This document shows positions 46,810 to 55,205 of a stretch of 64,000 bases of DNA, in pieces (position 1 is the first letter of the stretch; every line of letters starts with the position of its first letter). Under the pieces are notes generated by a model. That model saw nothing but the letters and a program-made list of their open reading frames with translations, searched no databases and had not been told where the DNA came from. Both the position numbers and the translations under genes were made by a program. This stretch comes from Deltaproteobacteria bacterium (GTDB lineage Bacteria; Myxococcota_A; UBA9042; PHBI01; JACKFB01): NCBI GenBank assembly GCA_020632695.1, contig JACKFB010000006.1:1-64000 (forward strand), written 5' to 3'.

Positions 46810-47744
46810 GGCACGGCCACCCGCAAGACGCCGGGGACCATCTCGAACACGGCCGGGAGGCAGCCCTTGGCCTCGCCGTCGATGTCCAGGAAGACCTGGG
46901 CGTCGCTGTCCGCCTCGACCCGGGTGGCTACCCGCAGGGTCACCGCGGGGTGCTCGATGTGGGTGCCGCTGTAGACGCGGCGCAGAAGCGAGATCATCTC
47001 GAGCTTGCGCACGCTGCCGATGAGCCCCACGTGGAAGAGCCCGTCGTCGAGGCGCGCGCCGGGCAGGATCTCCATGCCGCCCCCGAAGAAGCGCCCGTTG
47101 CCGATGGCGCCGATGGACAGCGGCATCTCGGTCTCGAAGACGCCGTCAGGGCCCTCGAGGCGCAGCCGCACCACCGGGTCGCGCCAGGTCAGCATCGCGC
47201 GGGCGGCCCCAGCGGCGTAGGCGAAGCGGCCGGCCATCGCGGTGAAGGCGTCCAGCGAGTGCACCACCTTGCCGCCGAAGCCCATGCTGGCGACGTTGAC
47301 GAAGTAGCGCCAGCCGGCCCCCGCTCCATCGACCTCGCGGTAGCTGACCCGCCCGACGTCGATGGTCTCGACCCGGCCCGACGCCATCGCGTCGATGGCG
47401 GCGTCCATGTCGCGGATCCCCAGGCTCTTGCGCAGGTCGCCGCCGGTGCCGCCCGCCAGGACGGCGAGCGTGGCCTCGGGAGCCAGCGGGACCCCCTCGG
47501 CGTCCAGCCAGCCGTTGACCACCTCGTTGATGGTGCCGTCGCCGCCTGCGACGACGATGCGGCTCACGCCGGCGCCCAGCGCCTCTCGCGCCAGCCGCGT
47601 GGCGTGGCCGGGCGCCTCGGTGAAGGCCACGTCGAAATCGCCGACCCGGTCGACCAGGGCGTGCTCGGCGCGGCGGAAGATGTCCTGCATCGTGCCCGAG
47701 CCCGCGCGCTCGTTGACGATGACCAGCGTGGAGTCAGGCTTCAT
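46806..47744 (-). CDS. Diacylglycerol/lipid kinase (YegS/BmrU/DagK-like)
   Basis: 312 residues. The kinase nucleotide-binding motif GGDGTINEVVNG is at 67-78 and the second block LAVLAGGTGGDLRKSLG at about 92-108. YFVNVASMGFGGKVV and the C-terminal DIDGEAKG are as in DagK/YegS proteins. It phosphorylates a diacylglycerol-type or other lipid. The ATG overlaps the end of the Fe-S gene by 11 bases and its stop is coupled to lnt. Together with the AGPS-like gene upstream, an ether-glycerolipid substrate is plausible. Confidence 0.9.
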   Translation of the reverse strand: MKPDSTLVIVNERAGSGTMQDIFRRAEHALVDRVGDFDVAFTEAPGHATRLAREALGAGVSRIVVAGGDGTINEVVNGWLDAEGVPLAPEATLAVLAGGTGGDLRKSLGIRDMDAAIDAMASGRVETIDVGRVSYREVDGAGAGWRYFVNVASMGFGGKVVHSLDAFTAMAGRFAYAAGAARAMLTWRDPVVRLRLEGPDGVFETEMPLSIGAIGNGRFFGGGMEILPGARLDDGLFHVGLIGSVRKLEMISLLRRVYSGTHIEHPAVTLRVATRVEADSDAQVFLDIDGEAKGCLPAVFEMVPGVLRVAVP

Positions 47745-48825
47745 CGCCGGCGACCGCCTCGTCGATGAGGGTGATGGCGCCGTCGACCCGGAGGCGCTCG
47801 CCCGCAGCGGCCCGCAGCCCGCCGACGCACTCGGGCGCGAAGGTGACAAGGCGCTCGCAGCCGGCCTCCAGGGCCATCTGGACGACCTCCTCGGACATGG
47901 CCGCGGCCGTCTGTGGCGCCGTGATGCCCAGGCAGCCGGTGCCGCCGCAGCAGAAGGTGTCGGCCTCGCGCTGGCGCAGCTCGATGGGAGGGCGCTCGAG
48001 GACCCGGCGGAGCAGCTCTCTGGGGACGTCGAAGACGCCGAAGTGGCGGGCGAGGTGGCAGCTGTCGTGGTAGCCGACGGCGCCTCCCACCCGCGAGACC
48101 ACGGCCCCGGACAGCAGCGGCAGCAGGAAATCGCTGACGTGCAGCACCTGGGCGGCCAGCGCCTGGTTCACCTGCGGGTAGATGACCTTGAGGGCGTACA
48201 GCGCCTCGGCCGACATGACCACCACCACCGCGGCGTCGCCCACGGCCTGGCGCAGGCGCTCGGCGCGCAGGGCGAACTCGTCGCGGTAGCCGGCGGCCCA
48301 GAGGTCGTACCCGACGTCGAGCAGGGAGGCGTCGGCGCAGGCCAGCTCGGCCTCGTCGAGGCGCTCGCACAGGCGCAGGGTCTTGCGCACGGCGGTGGCG
48401 TCGCTGACCAGATCGCGGTGGCCGGGCAGCAGCAGCACCGTCGGATCCGGGTGGAAGCGGGCCGGGCCGGTCTCCCACCAGGGATCGCGCGGGGCCTGGT
48501 CGTGCTGGAAGCGCTCGCGCGCGTGCGGTCGGCGTCCTCGCGCGACGGCCTCGGCCCGGGCGGTGAAGAGGATGCCCTCCACGTCCTGGCCGTGGAGACA
48601 GGCTTCGGTGCAAGCACGGCAGCCCGAGCAGCGGTAGAGCGTGTGCGCCACGTCGTCGGTGAGGCGCACGCTGCCGGTCTCGATGTGGTGGACGAGGCTG
48701 ACCAGCCCCCACGGCGTCACGGTGTCCCGGCCCTCGACGGCGGCGACCGGGCACGCGTGGTGGCACAGGCTCGGGCAGAAGGTGCAGAGCGTCAGCGCGT
48801 CGTGGAGCGGGGACAGTCGGCTCAT
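47734..48825 (-). CDS. Fe-S binding oxidoreductase subunit (GlcF/GlpC-like)
   Basis: 363 residues. Two N-terminal ferredoxin-type clusters are visible: LCTFCPSLCHHACP and YRCSGCRACTEACLHG. The C-terminal half has the CCG-domain features YHDSCHLARHFG and FCCGGTGCLG, which bind a further cluster or heterodisulfide-like site. Such proteins pass electrons from FAD-linked oxidases (glycolate oxidase GlcDEF, glycerol-3-phosphate GlpABC) to quinone. Two FAD proteins are encoded immediately upstream, so a three-subunit complex is likely. Confidence 0.87.
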   Translation of the reverse strand: MSRLSPLHDALTLCTFCPSLCHHACPVAAVEGRDTVTPWGLVSLVHHIETGSVRLTDDVAHTLYRCSGCRACTEACLHGQDVEGILFTARAEAVARGRRPHARERFQHDQAPRDPWWETGPARFHPDPTVLLLPGHRDLVSDATAVRKTLRLCERLDEAELACADASLLDVGYDLWAAGYRDEFALRAERLRQAVGDAAVVVVMSAEALYALKVIYPQVNQALAAQVLHVSDFLLPLLSGAVVSRVGGAVGYHDSCHLARHFGVFDVPRELLRRVLERPPIELRQREADTFCCGGTGCLGITAPQTAAAMSEEVVQMALEAGCERLVTFAPECVGGLRAAAGERLRVDGAITLIDEAVAGDEA

Positions 48826-48834
48826 CTCAGGCTG

Positions 48835-50040
48835 TCACTCCGGGTTCAGGGTGCCGCGGGGATCGAGGCGCGCCTTGATCCCGCGGCGCAGCGCGTCCCA
48901 CGGGCCGGGAGAGGCGGGCTGATGCGCCGCGAGCGCGCTGCGCACGAGCTCCGCCTCGGGCCCGCTGCCGGTCTCCGCCAGGCTGACCCAGGCGCCGTGC
49001 CGGCTCATGCGCACCAGCCACAGACCGGGCGGCGCGCTGTGGCCGAGATCGGCAGCCAGCGACTGCAGCGCCGACCAGGGCAGCCCCACCACCGGCGCGC
49101 GCCACTCGCGCGGCGGCGGCAGCAGGCCCTCGTGGATGTCCCAGCCCACCGGCGGCTCCAGGCGCTGCAGCGTGCGCCCCAGGTGCTCGTCCAGCGCGGC
49201 CCCGGAGACGCCGGACTGGCGGCTCCAGGGCTCCACGATGACCAGGTAGGGCAGCTCGTCGGTGAGGCCCACCCGCTTGCGGCCCCAGGAGTGCTCGGGA
49301 CCCGGGGTCAGGATCTCGGAGCCGCGCGGCTCCAGGCGCAGGTCGTAGGCCGACTGCAGCGCCCCCAGGGCCTGCTCCAGGGTCGCGGCCGCGTAGGTCA
49401 GCAGCACCCGCTTGGAGGCGTGGTAGATGCGCAGCGTCACCTGGTGGATGATGCCGAAGCGCCCGCGCGAGCCCAGGAAGAGGCGCTCGAAGTCCGGCCC
49501 CACGGCCTTGCGGGGCGCGGTCAGGGTCTCGACCGCGCTGCCGTCGGGCAGCACCACCCCCAGGCCCAGCACCTCATGCTCCCGGGAGCCGTAGGGCGGT
49601 CCCCAGTGGGCGTCGAGCGCGGCCGCCATCACGGCCCCCACCGAGCCGTGCCGCCAGGCGCGCTGGGGCAGCGCCGTGGTGAACCCGCGCTCGCCCAGGC
49701 GGTCGGCCAGCTCGGCCACGGGGATGCCCGACTGCACCGTCACCGTGCCCGAGACGATGTCGACGTCCAGGATGCGCGCCATCCGCCGCCCGCGGAGGTA
49801 GATACGCGGGCGCGGCCCGAAGCGCTCGGCGTCGCCGACCCGCGGGTTGCGCGTGTAGACCACCGCCTCGCTCGCGTTGGCCCAGCGCATGAGATCGACC
49901 AGCTCGTGCTCGGTGGCCGGCTCCACGGCGAAGCTCCCGCCCAGGCTCTGCTGCGCGTCGTAGTGCGGCTCGACCTGCTCGGTCGGCAGGATGCGGCGCA
50001 GCTCGTCGAGCACGCCCACCGGGCGGAGGTCCGAGCTCAC
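48835..50040 (-). CDS. FAD-binding oxidase (GlcE/FAD_binding_4-like)
   Basis: 401 residues, GTG start overlapping the previous stop (GTGA). The FAD-binding PP-loop region of the PCMH type (VAEPATEHELVDLMRWANAS-like block, SGIPVAELADRLGERGFTT, WRHGSVGAVMAAALDAHWGP) occupies the first 200 residues. RGTLNPE at the end matches the GxxNPGK terminus of this family. The exact substrate is unknown. It lacks the long AGPS-like cap and is nearer to GlcE. It probably acts with the Fe-S protein nine bases downstream. Confidence 0.82.
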   Translation of the reverse strand: MSSDLRPVGVLDELRRILPTEQVEPHYDAQQSLGGSFAVEPATEHELVDLMRWANASEAVVYTRNPRVGDAERFGPRPRIYLRGRRMARILDVDIVSGTVTVQSGIPVAELADRLGERGFTTALPQRAWRHGSVGAVMAAALDAHWGPPYGSREHEVLGLGVVLPDGSAVETLTAPRKAVGPDFERLFLGSRGRFGIIHQVTLRIYHASKRVLLTYAAATLEQALGALQSAYDLRLEPRGSEILTPGPEHSWGRKRVGLTDELPYLVIVEPWSRQSGVSGAALDEHLGRTLQRLEPPVGWDIHEGLLPPPREWRAPVVGLPWSALQSLAADLGHSAPPGLWLVRMSRHGAWVSLAETGSGPEAELVRSALAAHQPASPGPWDALRRGIKARLDPRGTLNPE

Positions 50041-51659
50041 GCGCCGCCCCCGGCGTTGTCCGGGAAGAGCTTGCCCGGGTTGAGGATCCCCTGGGGGTCC
50101 ATCGCGTCCTTGAGCGCCCGCCACGCGCGCAGCATCTCGCCGTGCTCGGCGACCATGGCGTGCTTCTTCGAGATCCCGACCCCGTGGTGGTGGCTGGTGG
50201 TGCCCCCGGCGGCCTGGGTGGCGAGCAGGGCCGCGTCCCAGATGGTGTCGTAGAGGCCGGCGCTGCGCTCGGCGTTGCTGCGGTGCGCGGCGAAGGTGAA
50301 GTAGATGCTGCAGCCTTCCCGGTAGGCGTGGGAGAAGTGCGCCATGATGAAGGCGTGCGGGCTGACGGCGCGGCGCACCGACTCGTAGAGCTGGGGCAGG
50401 CGATCCCAGGTGGTCGCCACCTCCATCGTGTCGACGAAGCTGCCGGTCTGGTAGATGCGCGCCTGCTTGAAGCTGACGGCGTGACGCTTCGCCAGCCAGG
50501 TCTCGCCCACGTGGGAGCCGGCGTCGGTGCCGTCCGCGTCGAGCAGGATCTGGCGCGAGCGCCAGGCCGAGCGCTGGACGGCCTCGTCGGGCCCCTCGAA
50601 GCCGATGATGAGCAGGCACTGCGACGGCACGGCCTGGGCGAGCTTGTTGACGACCGATGGCACCGAGAGCGCGGCGGCGATGGCCTTGGTGCGCGCCGCC
50701 CGGCGCAGGCGGCGGGTGAAGCCACCGGCGGCGCCCGGGCGCGTCGTGGCCCAATGGCTGAGCCGCTCGATGGCGCCCCGCATCCCGTGGGCCTCGGCGG
50801 CCCCGTCGCCGGGGGCGTCCTGCTTGCCCAGCGCCACCATGCTGTCGAAGGGATCGTAGAGCCGCAGCACCACCGGCTCGAGCCCGGCCTGCATGACCAG
50901 CCGCATGGCCGTCAGGCCGTCGTAGAGGGTGTGGAACTTGAAGCCGCGGAAGTGCCGCGACGCCGGCGCCGCGTGTACCCGCAGGGTGGCCTGGGTGATG
51001 AAGCCCAGCGTGCCCTCCGAGCCGACCAGGAGCTGGGTCCAGTCCGGGTCGCCGGTGCTGCGGTCGGCGGTGTCCAGCACGGAGCCGTCGGCGAGCACCA
51101 CGCGCAGGCTCAGCACCATGTCCTCGATCTTTCCGTAGCGCGACGAGAACTGCCCGCCGGAGCGGGTGGCGAGCCAGCCGCCCAGGGTCGAGCACATGAT
51201 CGAGGAGGGGAAGTGCCCCAGGGTGAAGCCGGCGGCGGCGAGGCGGTCCTCGAGGTGCTGGCCCAGGATGCCGCCCTCGGCGGTCACCGTGTGCGAGTCG
51301 CGATCGATGGCGACGATGGAGCGGAGGCGCTTGAGGTCGACGACGACGCCGCCGGAGATGGGCACGGTGCCGCCGCAGACGCCCGAACCGCCACCGTAGG
51401 GGATGAGCGGGATGGCGTGCTCGGCGCAGAACGAGACCACGCCCTGCACCTCGGCCTCGGTGGAGGGCCACACCACGCAGTCCGGCGGATAGCGCTCCGG
51501 GTCGCCGCCGAGCTTCCAGATCTGGAGCTTGGGCCAGAAGTCGGCCGAATAGGCGACGAGGTCCGGCAACTCCGTCGAGACACGGGTCGGACCGACGATC
51601 GCGGCCAGGCCGGCGATCAGGTGCGCTTGGGGGAGGCGGGTCACGGCGGGGCGCAGCAT
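50037..51659 (-). CDS. FAD-linked alkylglycerone-phosphate synthase-like enzyme
   Basis: 540 residues. The FAD-binding domain shows PLIPYGGGSGVCGG (PP loop) and TLGGWLATRSGGQFSSRYGKIEDM, very like AGPS. The cap domain has FSHAYREGCSIYFTF and the essential His cluster SHHHGVGISKK (His490-492), both hallmarks of alkyl-dihydroxyacetonephosphate synthase. The end is GILNPGKLFPD. AGPS swaps the acyl chain of acyl-DHAP for a fatty alcohol to make the ether bond. A glycolate/lactate-type oxidase is the alternative. An extended -10 overlaps this ATG, so a GTG five codons later (51644) may be the true start. Confidence 0.85.
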   Translation of the reverse strand: MLRPAVTRLPQAHLIAGLAAIVGPTRVSTELPDLVAYSADFWPKLQIWKLGGDPERYPPDCVVWPSTEAEVQGVVSFCAEHAIPLIPYGGGSGVCGGTVPISGGVVVDLKRLRSIVAIDRDSHTVTAEGGILGQHLEDRLAAAGFTLGHFPSSIMCSTLGGWLATRSGGQFSSRYGKIEDMVLSLRVVLADGSVLDTADRSTGDPDWTQLLVGSEGTLGFITQATLRVHAAPASRHFRGFKFHTLYDGLTAMRLVMQAGLEPVVLRLYDPFDSMVALGKQDAPGDGAAEAHGMRGAIERLSHWATTRPGAAGGFTRRLRRAARTKAIAAALSVPSVVNKLAQAVPSQCLLIIGFEGPDEAVQRSAWRSRQILLDADGTDAGSHVGETWLAKRHAVSFKQARIYQTGSFVDTMEVATTWDRLPQLYESVRRAVSPHAFIMAHFSHAYREGCSIYFTFAAHRSNAERSAGLYDTIWDAALLATQAAGGTTSHHHGVGISKKHAMVAEHGEMLRAWRALKDAMDPQGILNPGKLFPDNAGGGA

Positions 51660-51682
51660 ATCAATCCGCGGCCTCGCGGCAA
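51655..51682 (-). promoter_or_regulatory. Promoter of the ether-lipid/Lnt operon
   Basis: Minus strand: TTGCCG, 16-base spacer and TATGCT with an extended TGA just before it. The start site would be near 51648, downstream of the annotated ATG and four bases before an in-frame GTG. Confidence 0.5.
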
Positions 51683-51865
51683 GGGGCGGCGTGGCGAGGG
51701 CGCCGGGGCTTCAGGGGCTCTCCCATGTTCTGCCGTCGCGTGGCCGGCTCGTGTCTTCGGGGGCTCGAGCGCGCCGCTCTGTCGAGCGCGGCCAGCGCCC
51801 GCCGAGCGCGAGGCCCTGAAAGGACGTCGCTGGCACCCCGCTCGGTCCGGATCCGGGGCGCCCTC

Positions 51866-53089
51866 TCAGGGGCGCCGCTGGCCGCCGACGGCGGGGGCCA
51901 GGCGACGCACCAGTCGCGGCGGCAGGCCGGTGGCGTCGCACGCGCTGGTGCACGCGACGCCACCCTCGCGCACCACGCAGACGGCGGGGTGGGCCGGGTC
52001 GGCGACCGGGAAGACCGGCAGCCCCGAGGCCGTGGTGGCCAGGCTGCCGATGATGAAGGGGGCGCTGGCGCGATAGAGCTCCACGACCGTGTCGGCGTCC
52101 GGGTCCCAGGCGAGGACGCGGTCGACGGCGCCATCGAAGTCCCCCAGCGCGACCAGGGCGACGCGGCCATCGGCCATCATCGCGATGTCCTGGCCGAAGG
52201 GCGCGCCCACCCGCGGGTCGTCACCGACCAGCCGCGCCGTCTCGGCGGCGGAGTCGTCGAGGGTCAGCACCGCGCTGCCCGCGGGCGCCACGGTGTGGGC
52301 CCCGGTGTCGAAGGAGCCCGGGCACGCGAGCGCGGTGCGCACGCCGTCGGTGGTCAGCCCGCCGCAGCAGCGCGTGCCGGGGTACTCGACGCGCTCCAGC
52401 CATCCGAGGCTGCCGTCGGCGCCGGCGCGCACCCGCCCGACCATGCCGTCGCGCCACGACGTGAAGTCGAGGGACGCGCGGTTGAGGCTGACCCACACCT
52501 CGGTGTCCGATCGGCGCAGCAGACGGTCGGGCCGGCCGGGGAAGCCATCGGGATCGCCGGCGTCCACGGCGGTGAGCGGGGTGCCGTCGGACTCGATGAG
52601 CAGGAGGTCGTCGCCCCGATCGAGCGCGCCCGGGTCGGGCTGACGGTTCGGGTTGGCGCGGGTGACCAGCCAGCGCGCGCCGCCGAGCGGGACCAGGTCG
52701 CGGATGTTCGGTGCGAAGCCGCGGCCCAGGTCCACCTGGCGGATCACCGTCGCCGAGACGGGGTCGACCCAGGTCACGACGCCGTTGGGGAATCGGTCGA
52801 GGAGGACCACGGCGCCCCCGGCGACGGGCGCGGTGGGAAGCGAGATGTCGCCGGAGAGAGCGACCAGCACGCCGGGGGGCGCGCTGCCCGAGTGGATGAG
52901 CAGCGGCGCGGTCACGCGGGCGCCTTCGGGGTCCATGAGGGCGACGGCGGTCGAGGCGTAGTCGCTGCACACCACGGCGAGGCCCGCCTCGGCGGCGGTG
53001 GGCGCGCCGGCGGTGCTCGGCGGCTCGGTCGCGTCGCAGGCGGGGCCGAAGACGAGCAGGGTGAGGCAGAGGGCGAGACGACGGCTCAT
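51866..53089 (-). CDS. Beta-propeller lipoprotein in the cobalamin operon (BtuG-like candidate)
   Basis: 407 residues. The signal peptide ends at an atypical lipobox FGPAC (Cys18). The rest forms repeated strand blocks typical of a YncE/SMP-30-like propeller: VVLLDRFPNGVVTWVDPVSA, VIRQVDLGRGFAPNIRDLVP, EVWVSLNRASLDF, MMADGRVALVALGDFDG and RVLAWDPDADTVVELYR. Its ATG overlaps the stop of the TonB receptor gene (ATGA), and both lie behind a cobalamin riboswitch. In Bacteroides the surface propeller lipoprotein BtuG hands vitamin B12 to BtuB. The same job here is inferred from layout, not from sequence identity. Confidence 0.72.
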   Translation of the reverse strand: MSRRLALCLTLLVFGPACDATEPPSTAGAPTAAEAGLAVVCSDYASTAVALMDPEGARVTAPLLIHSGSAPPGVLVALSGDISLPTAPVAGGAVVLLDRFPNGVVTWVDPVSATVIRQVDLGRGFAPNIRDLVPLGGARWLVTRANPNRQPDPGALDRGDDLLLIESDGTPLTAVDAGDPDGFPGRPDRLLRRSDTEVWVSLNRASLDFTSWRDGMVGRVRAGADGSLGWLERVEYPGTRCCGGLTTDGVRTALACPGSFDTGAHTVAPAGSAVLTLDDSAAETARLVGDDPRVGAPFGQDIAMMADGRVALVALGDFDGAVDRVLAWDPDADTVVELYRASAPFIIGSLATTASGLPVFPVADPAHPAVCVVREGGVACTSACDATGLPPRLVRRLAPAVGGQRRP

Positions 53090-55038
53090 GGGAAGCGCTC
53101 CAACCAGGCGACGCGGAGAGACCACGAGCGCCCGGGCAGGGGATAGCCGACGAGGTCGACGGCCGGTTGGTCGAGGAGGTTCTGGACGGTCACGCCGAGA
53201 TCCAGGGACGCGGAGGGGCCCACCATGCCGTGCATCGCGACCCGGGCGCCGACGCCGACGCTGGTGGTCAGCCGCGCCGGCGCCTCGATGAGGGCGGCGG
53301 CGTCGTAGGTGTTGGTCCCGGTGTGGTCGAGGTCGCCGAACAGCCGCAGCTCGGTGCCGCGCGGGAACACGTGGTAGGCCTCGAGGCGCGCGTGGTCGGC
53401 CTGAGCGGGCCGCAGCGGCAGGGGTTTGCCGTCGCTGGCGGCGTCCTCCGACTCGGTCTCGGAGCGCAGGCTGGCGTGGCTCCAGACCAGGCGCAGGTGG
53501 GAGAAGAGGTCGGCGCGCAGGCTCCACTCGACGCCGAAGAGCCGGGCGCCGGGGACGTTCTCGGCCACGGCGCTCCACAGGGTGTTGCGGCGGAGCCGGA
53601 TGAGATCGCTCACCCGCGACGCGAAGGCGGAGAGCTCGAGATCGAGCAGCCAGCCCGCGGGGAGGCCGGCGGGCGCGTAGCGGATCGAGGCCGAGCCGGT
53701 CAGCGCGCGTTCGGCGCGCAGGTCCGCGGCCGGCAGGATGGTCGCGCCGTCCCCGTGCAGCTCGAAGAGCGAGGGCGCGCGCACGGCCGTGCCGACGGCG
53801 GCCTGGACCTGCAGCCCGTGTCCGGCGAGGCCGGTCCACTCGGCGGCGGCCTGCCAGGTCAGCGCCGCCCGACCCTGGTCGGCGGTAGACTCCCAGCGCT
53901 CCAGCCGCAGCCGCGGCACCAGCCGCAGGGCCAGGGCGTCGACGGTGACCGGCAGCTCGGTGGCCAGGGCCGCGGTGGTGCGATCCTGGGCCCGGTCGAC
54001 GCCCTGGCGCCGCGTATCGCGCAGGCGATAGCGCTCGTGGCGCAGCTCGCCGTGGACGCCGAGGTCCAACCACGGGACCAGCGCCAGGCGCGTGCCCAGA
54101 TCGAGGGCGGGCGCCAGCGCGTCCCGGCGAGCGCGGCTCGGCACCACCGACAGCTCGCCGTAGGGGTCGTCGCTGCGAGCGCGCTGCCAACGCAGCGACA
54201 CGCTGCCCTCGAGGCTCCAGCGCTCGCGCGCGCAGGCGGCCCGGGCCGCGGTGAGCTGGCTGGCCCGCTCGTAGCGCGCCGCCACCGACGGCGCCGACGC
54301 CGGGCCCGGCAGCCCCTGCTCCTGCACCAGGGCGTGGGCCAACAGGGAGAGCTCGCACGGTCCGGCGTCGCCCCGCGCCGAGAGCAGGCCGGTCAGCCGC
54401 CGCGCGTCGGCGTTGGCACGCCGGCGACGCAGGTCGTCGCTGGAGTCGAAGCGCGTGCCGCCGTCGTCGGTCCAGCCGAAGTCGCCATCGCTGCGCAGGA
54501 CCTCGGCGCTCAACGCCAGCCCGAAGGGCGCCTCGGGGGCGGCGTAGCTGCCACGCGCCCCTGCGCGCACCGTGCCGAAGGCGCCGCCCTCGACGGCGGC
54601 CTCGACCTCGCTGTCGCGGGGACGGCGCGACCGAAGCTCCAGCGCGCCGCCGATGCCGCCCTCGCGCCCGAGCGGCGCGTGGCTCCGCCAGATCGACAGC
54701 CGCTCGGCGTCGAAGAGCGGCAGATCCGACAGGTCCACCTGGGCGCCGTCCGCCTGGTCGAGGACCACGCCGTCCAGGTACACGCGCACCTGCTCGGCGC
54801 CCGCGCCGCGGATGCCGGCCCGCACGGCCGCGCCCGGCCCGCCCAGGTCCAGCACCCACACCCCGGGGACCCGCCGCAGCACCGAGGCGGGCGAAGCCCC
54901 GGGCTCGGTCAGCAGGTGCCTCGGCACCTCATACGCGGGCGTGGCTCCCGGGCCAGGATCGTGCACCACCGTCCGGTGCTCCGCGGGCTCGGCCGACAGC
55001 GTCGCGGCGACGAGGGCGATGAGGGGGAGCGCGGTCAG
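53086..55038 (-). CDS. TonB-dependent receptor, BtuB-like, with non-standard start codon
   Basis: About 650 residues. A signal-peptide-like segment (TALPLIALVAATLSAEP) precedes the plug domain (SVLRRVPGVWVLDLGGPG; IRGAGAEQVRVYLDGVVLDQ; GGIGGALELRSR) and a 22-strand-type barrel ending RSWSLRVAWLERF. No ATG, GTG or TTG in this frame lies before the signal peptide. A CTG at 55038 has GGAGG eight bases upstream and is the proposed start. The alternative GTG at 54969 would remove the signal peptide. The cobalamin riboswitch upstream indicates B12 or another corrinoid as ligand. Confidence 0.85.
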   Translation of the reverse strand: MTALPLIALVAATLSAEPAEHRTVVHDPGPGATPAYEVPRHLLTEPGASPASVLRRVPGVWVLDLGGPGAAVRAGIRGAGAEQVRVYLDGVVLDQADGAQVDLSDLPLFDAERLSIWRSHAPLGREGGIGGALELRSRRPRDSEVEAAVEGGAFGTVRAGARGSYAAPEAPFGLALSAEVLRSDGDFGWTDDGGTRFDSSDDLRRRRANADARRLTGLLSARGDAGPCELSLLAHALVQEQGLPGPASAPSVAARYERASQLTAARAACARERWSLEGSVSLRWQRARSDDPYGELSVVPSRARRDALAPALDLGTRLALVPWLDLGVHGELRHERYRLRDTRRQGVDRAQDRTTAALATELPVTVDALALRLVPRLRLERWESTADQGRAALTWQAAAEWTGLAGHGLQVQAAVGTAVRAPSLFELHGDGATILPAADLRAERALTGSASIRYAPAGLPAGWLLDLELSAFASRVSDLIRLRRNTLWSAVAENVPGARLFGVEWSLRADLFSHLRLVWSHASLRSETESEDAASDGKPLPLRPAQADHARLEAYHVFPRGTELRLFGDLDHTGTNTYDAAALIEAPARLTTSVGVGARVAMHGMVGPSASLDLGVTVQNLLDQPAVDLVGYPLPGRSWSLRVAWLERFP

Positions 55039-55074
55039 GGCGGTGGCCTCCGCCAGCGTATCGCGCGCCGGCCT

Positions 55075-55170
55075 GCGGGAGATGGCTCACCGCGCAGTGT
55101 CGGACTCGGGGAAATCCCCTCACCGTGGCGCGACCGTGCCGGACTTTCACCGGCTTCCTGGCGACGAGCT
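55075..55170 (-). ncRNA. Cobalamin riboswitch
   Basis: The minus strand contains the conserved core AGGAAGCCGGTG, AAAGTCCGGCACGG and TCGCGCCACGGTGA, followed by a GGGGATTTCCCC hairpin and GAGTCCGACACTGC in the B12-box position. It fits the adenosylcobalamin riboswitch consensus (GGGAAnnnGGTG...CnGnCGCGCCACnGT). It lies between a promoter and the TonB receptor start, so it should lower receptor and lipoprotein expression when corrinoid is plentiful. The boundaries are approximate. Confidence 0.88.
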
Positions 55171-55176
55171 GCGACG

Positions 55177-55205
55177 GTCCTAGCCGCCGCGGCCGCCAGC
55201 GTCAA
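55177..55205 (-). promoter_or_regulatory. Promoter of the cobalamin operon
   Basis: Minus strand: TTGACG, 17-base spacer and TAGGAC. The -35 overlaps the stop codon of the upstream LhgO-like gene. Transcription would begin near 55170, just ahead of the riboswitch. Confidence 0.6.
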
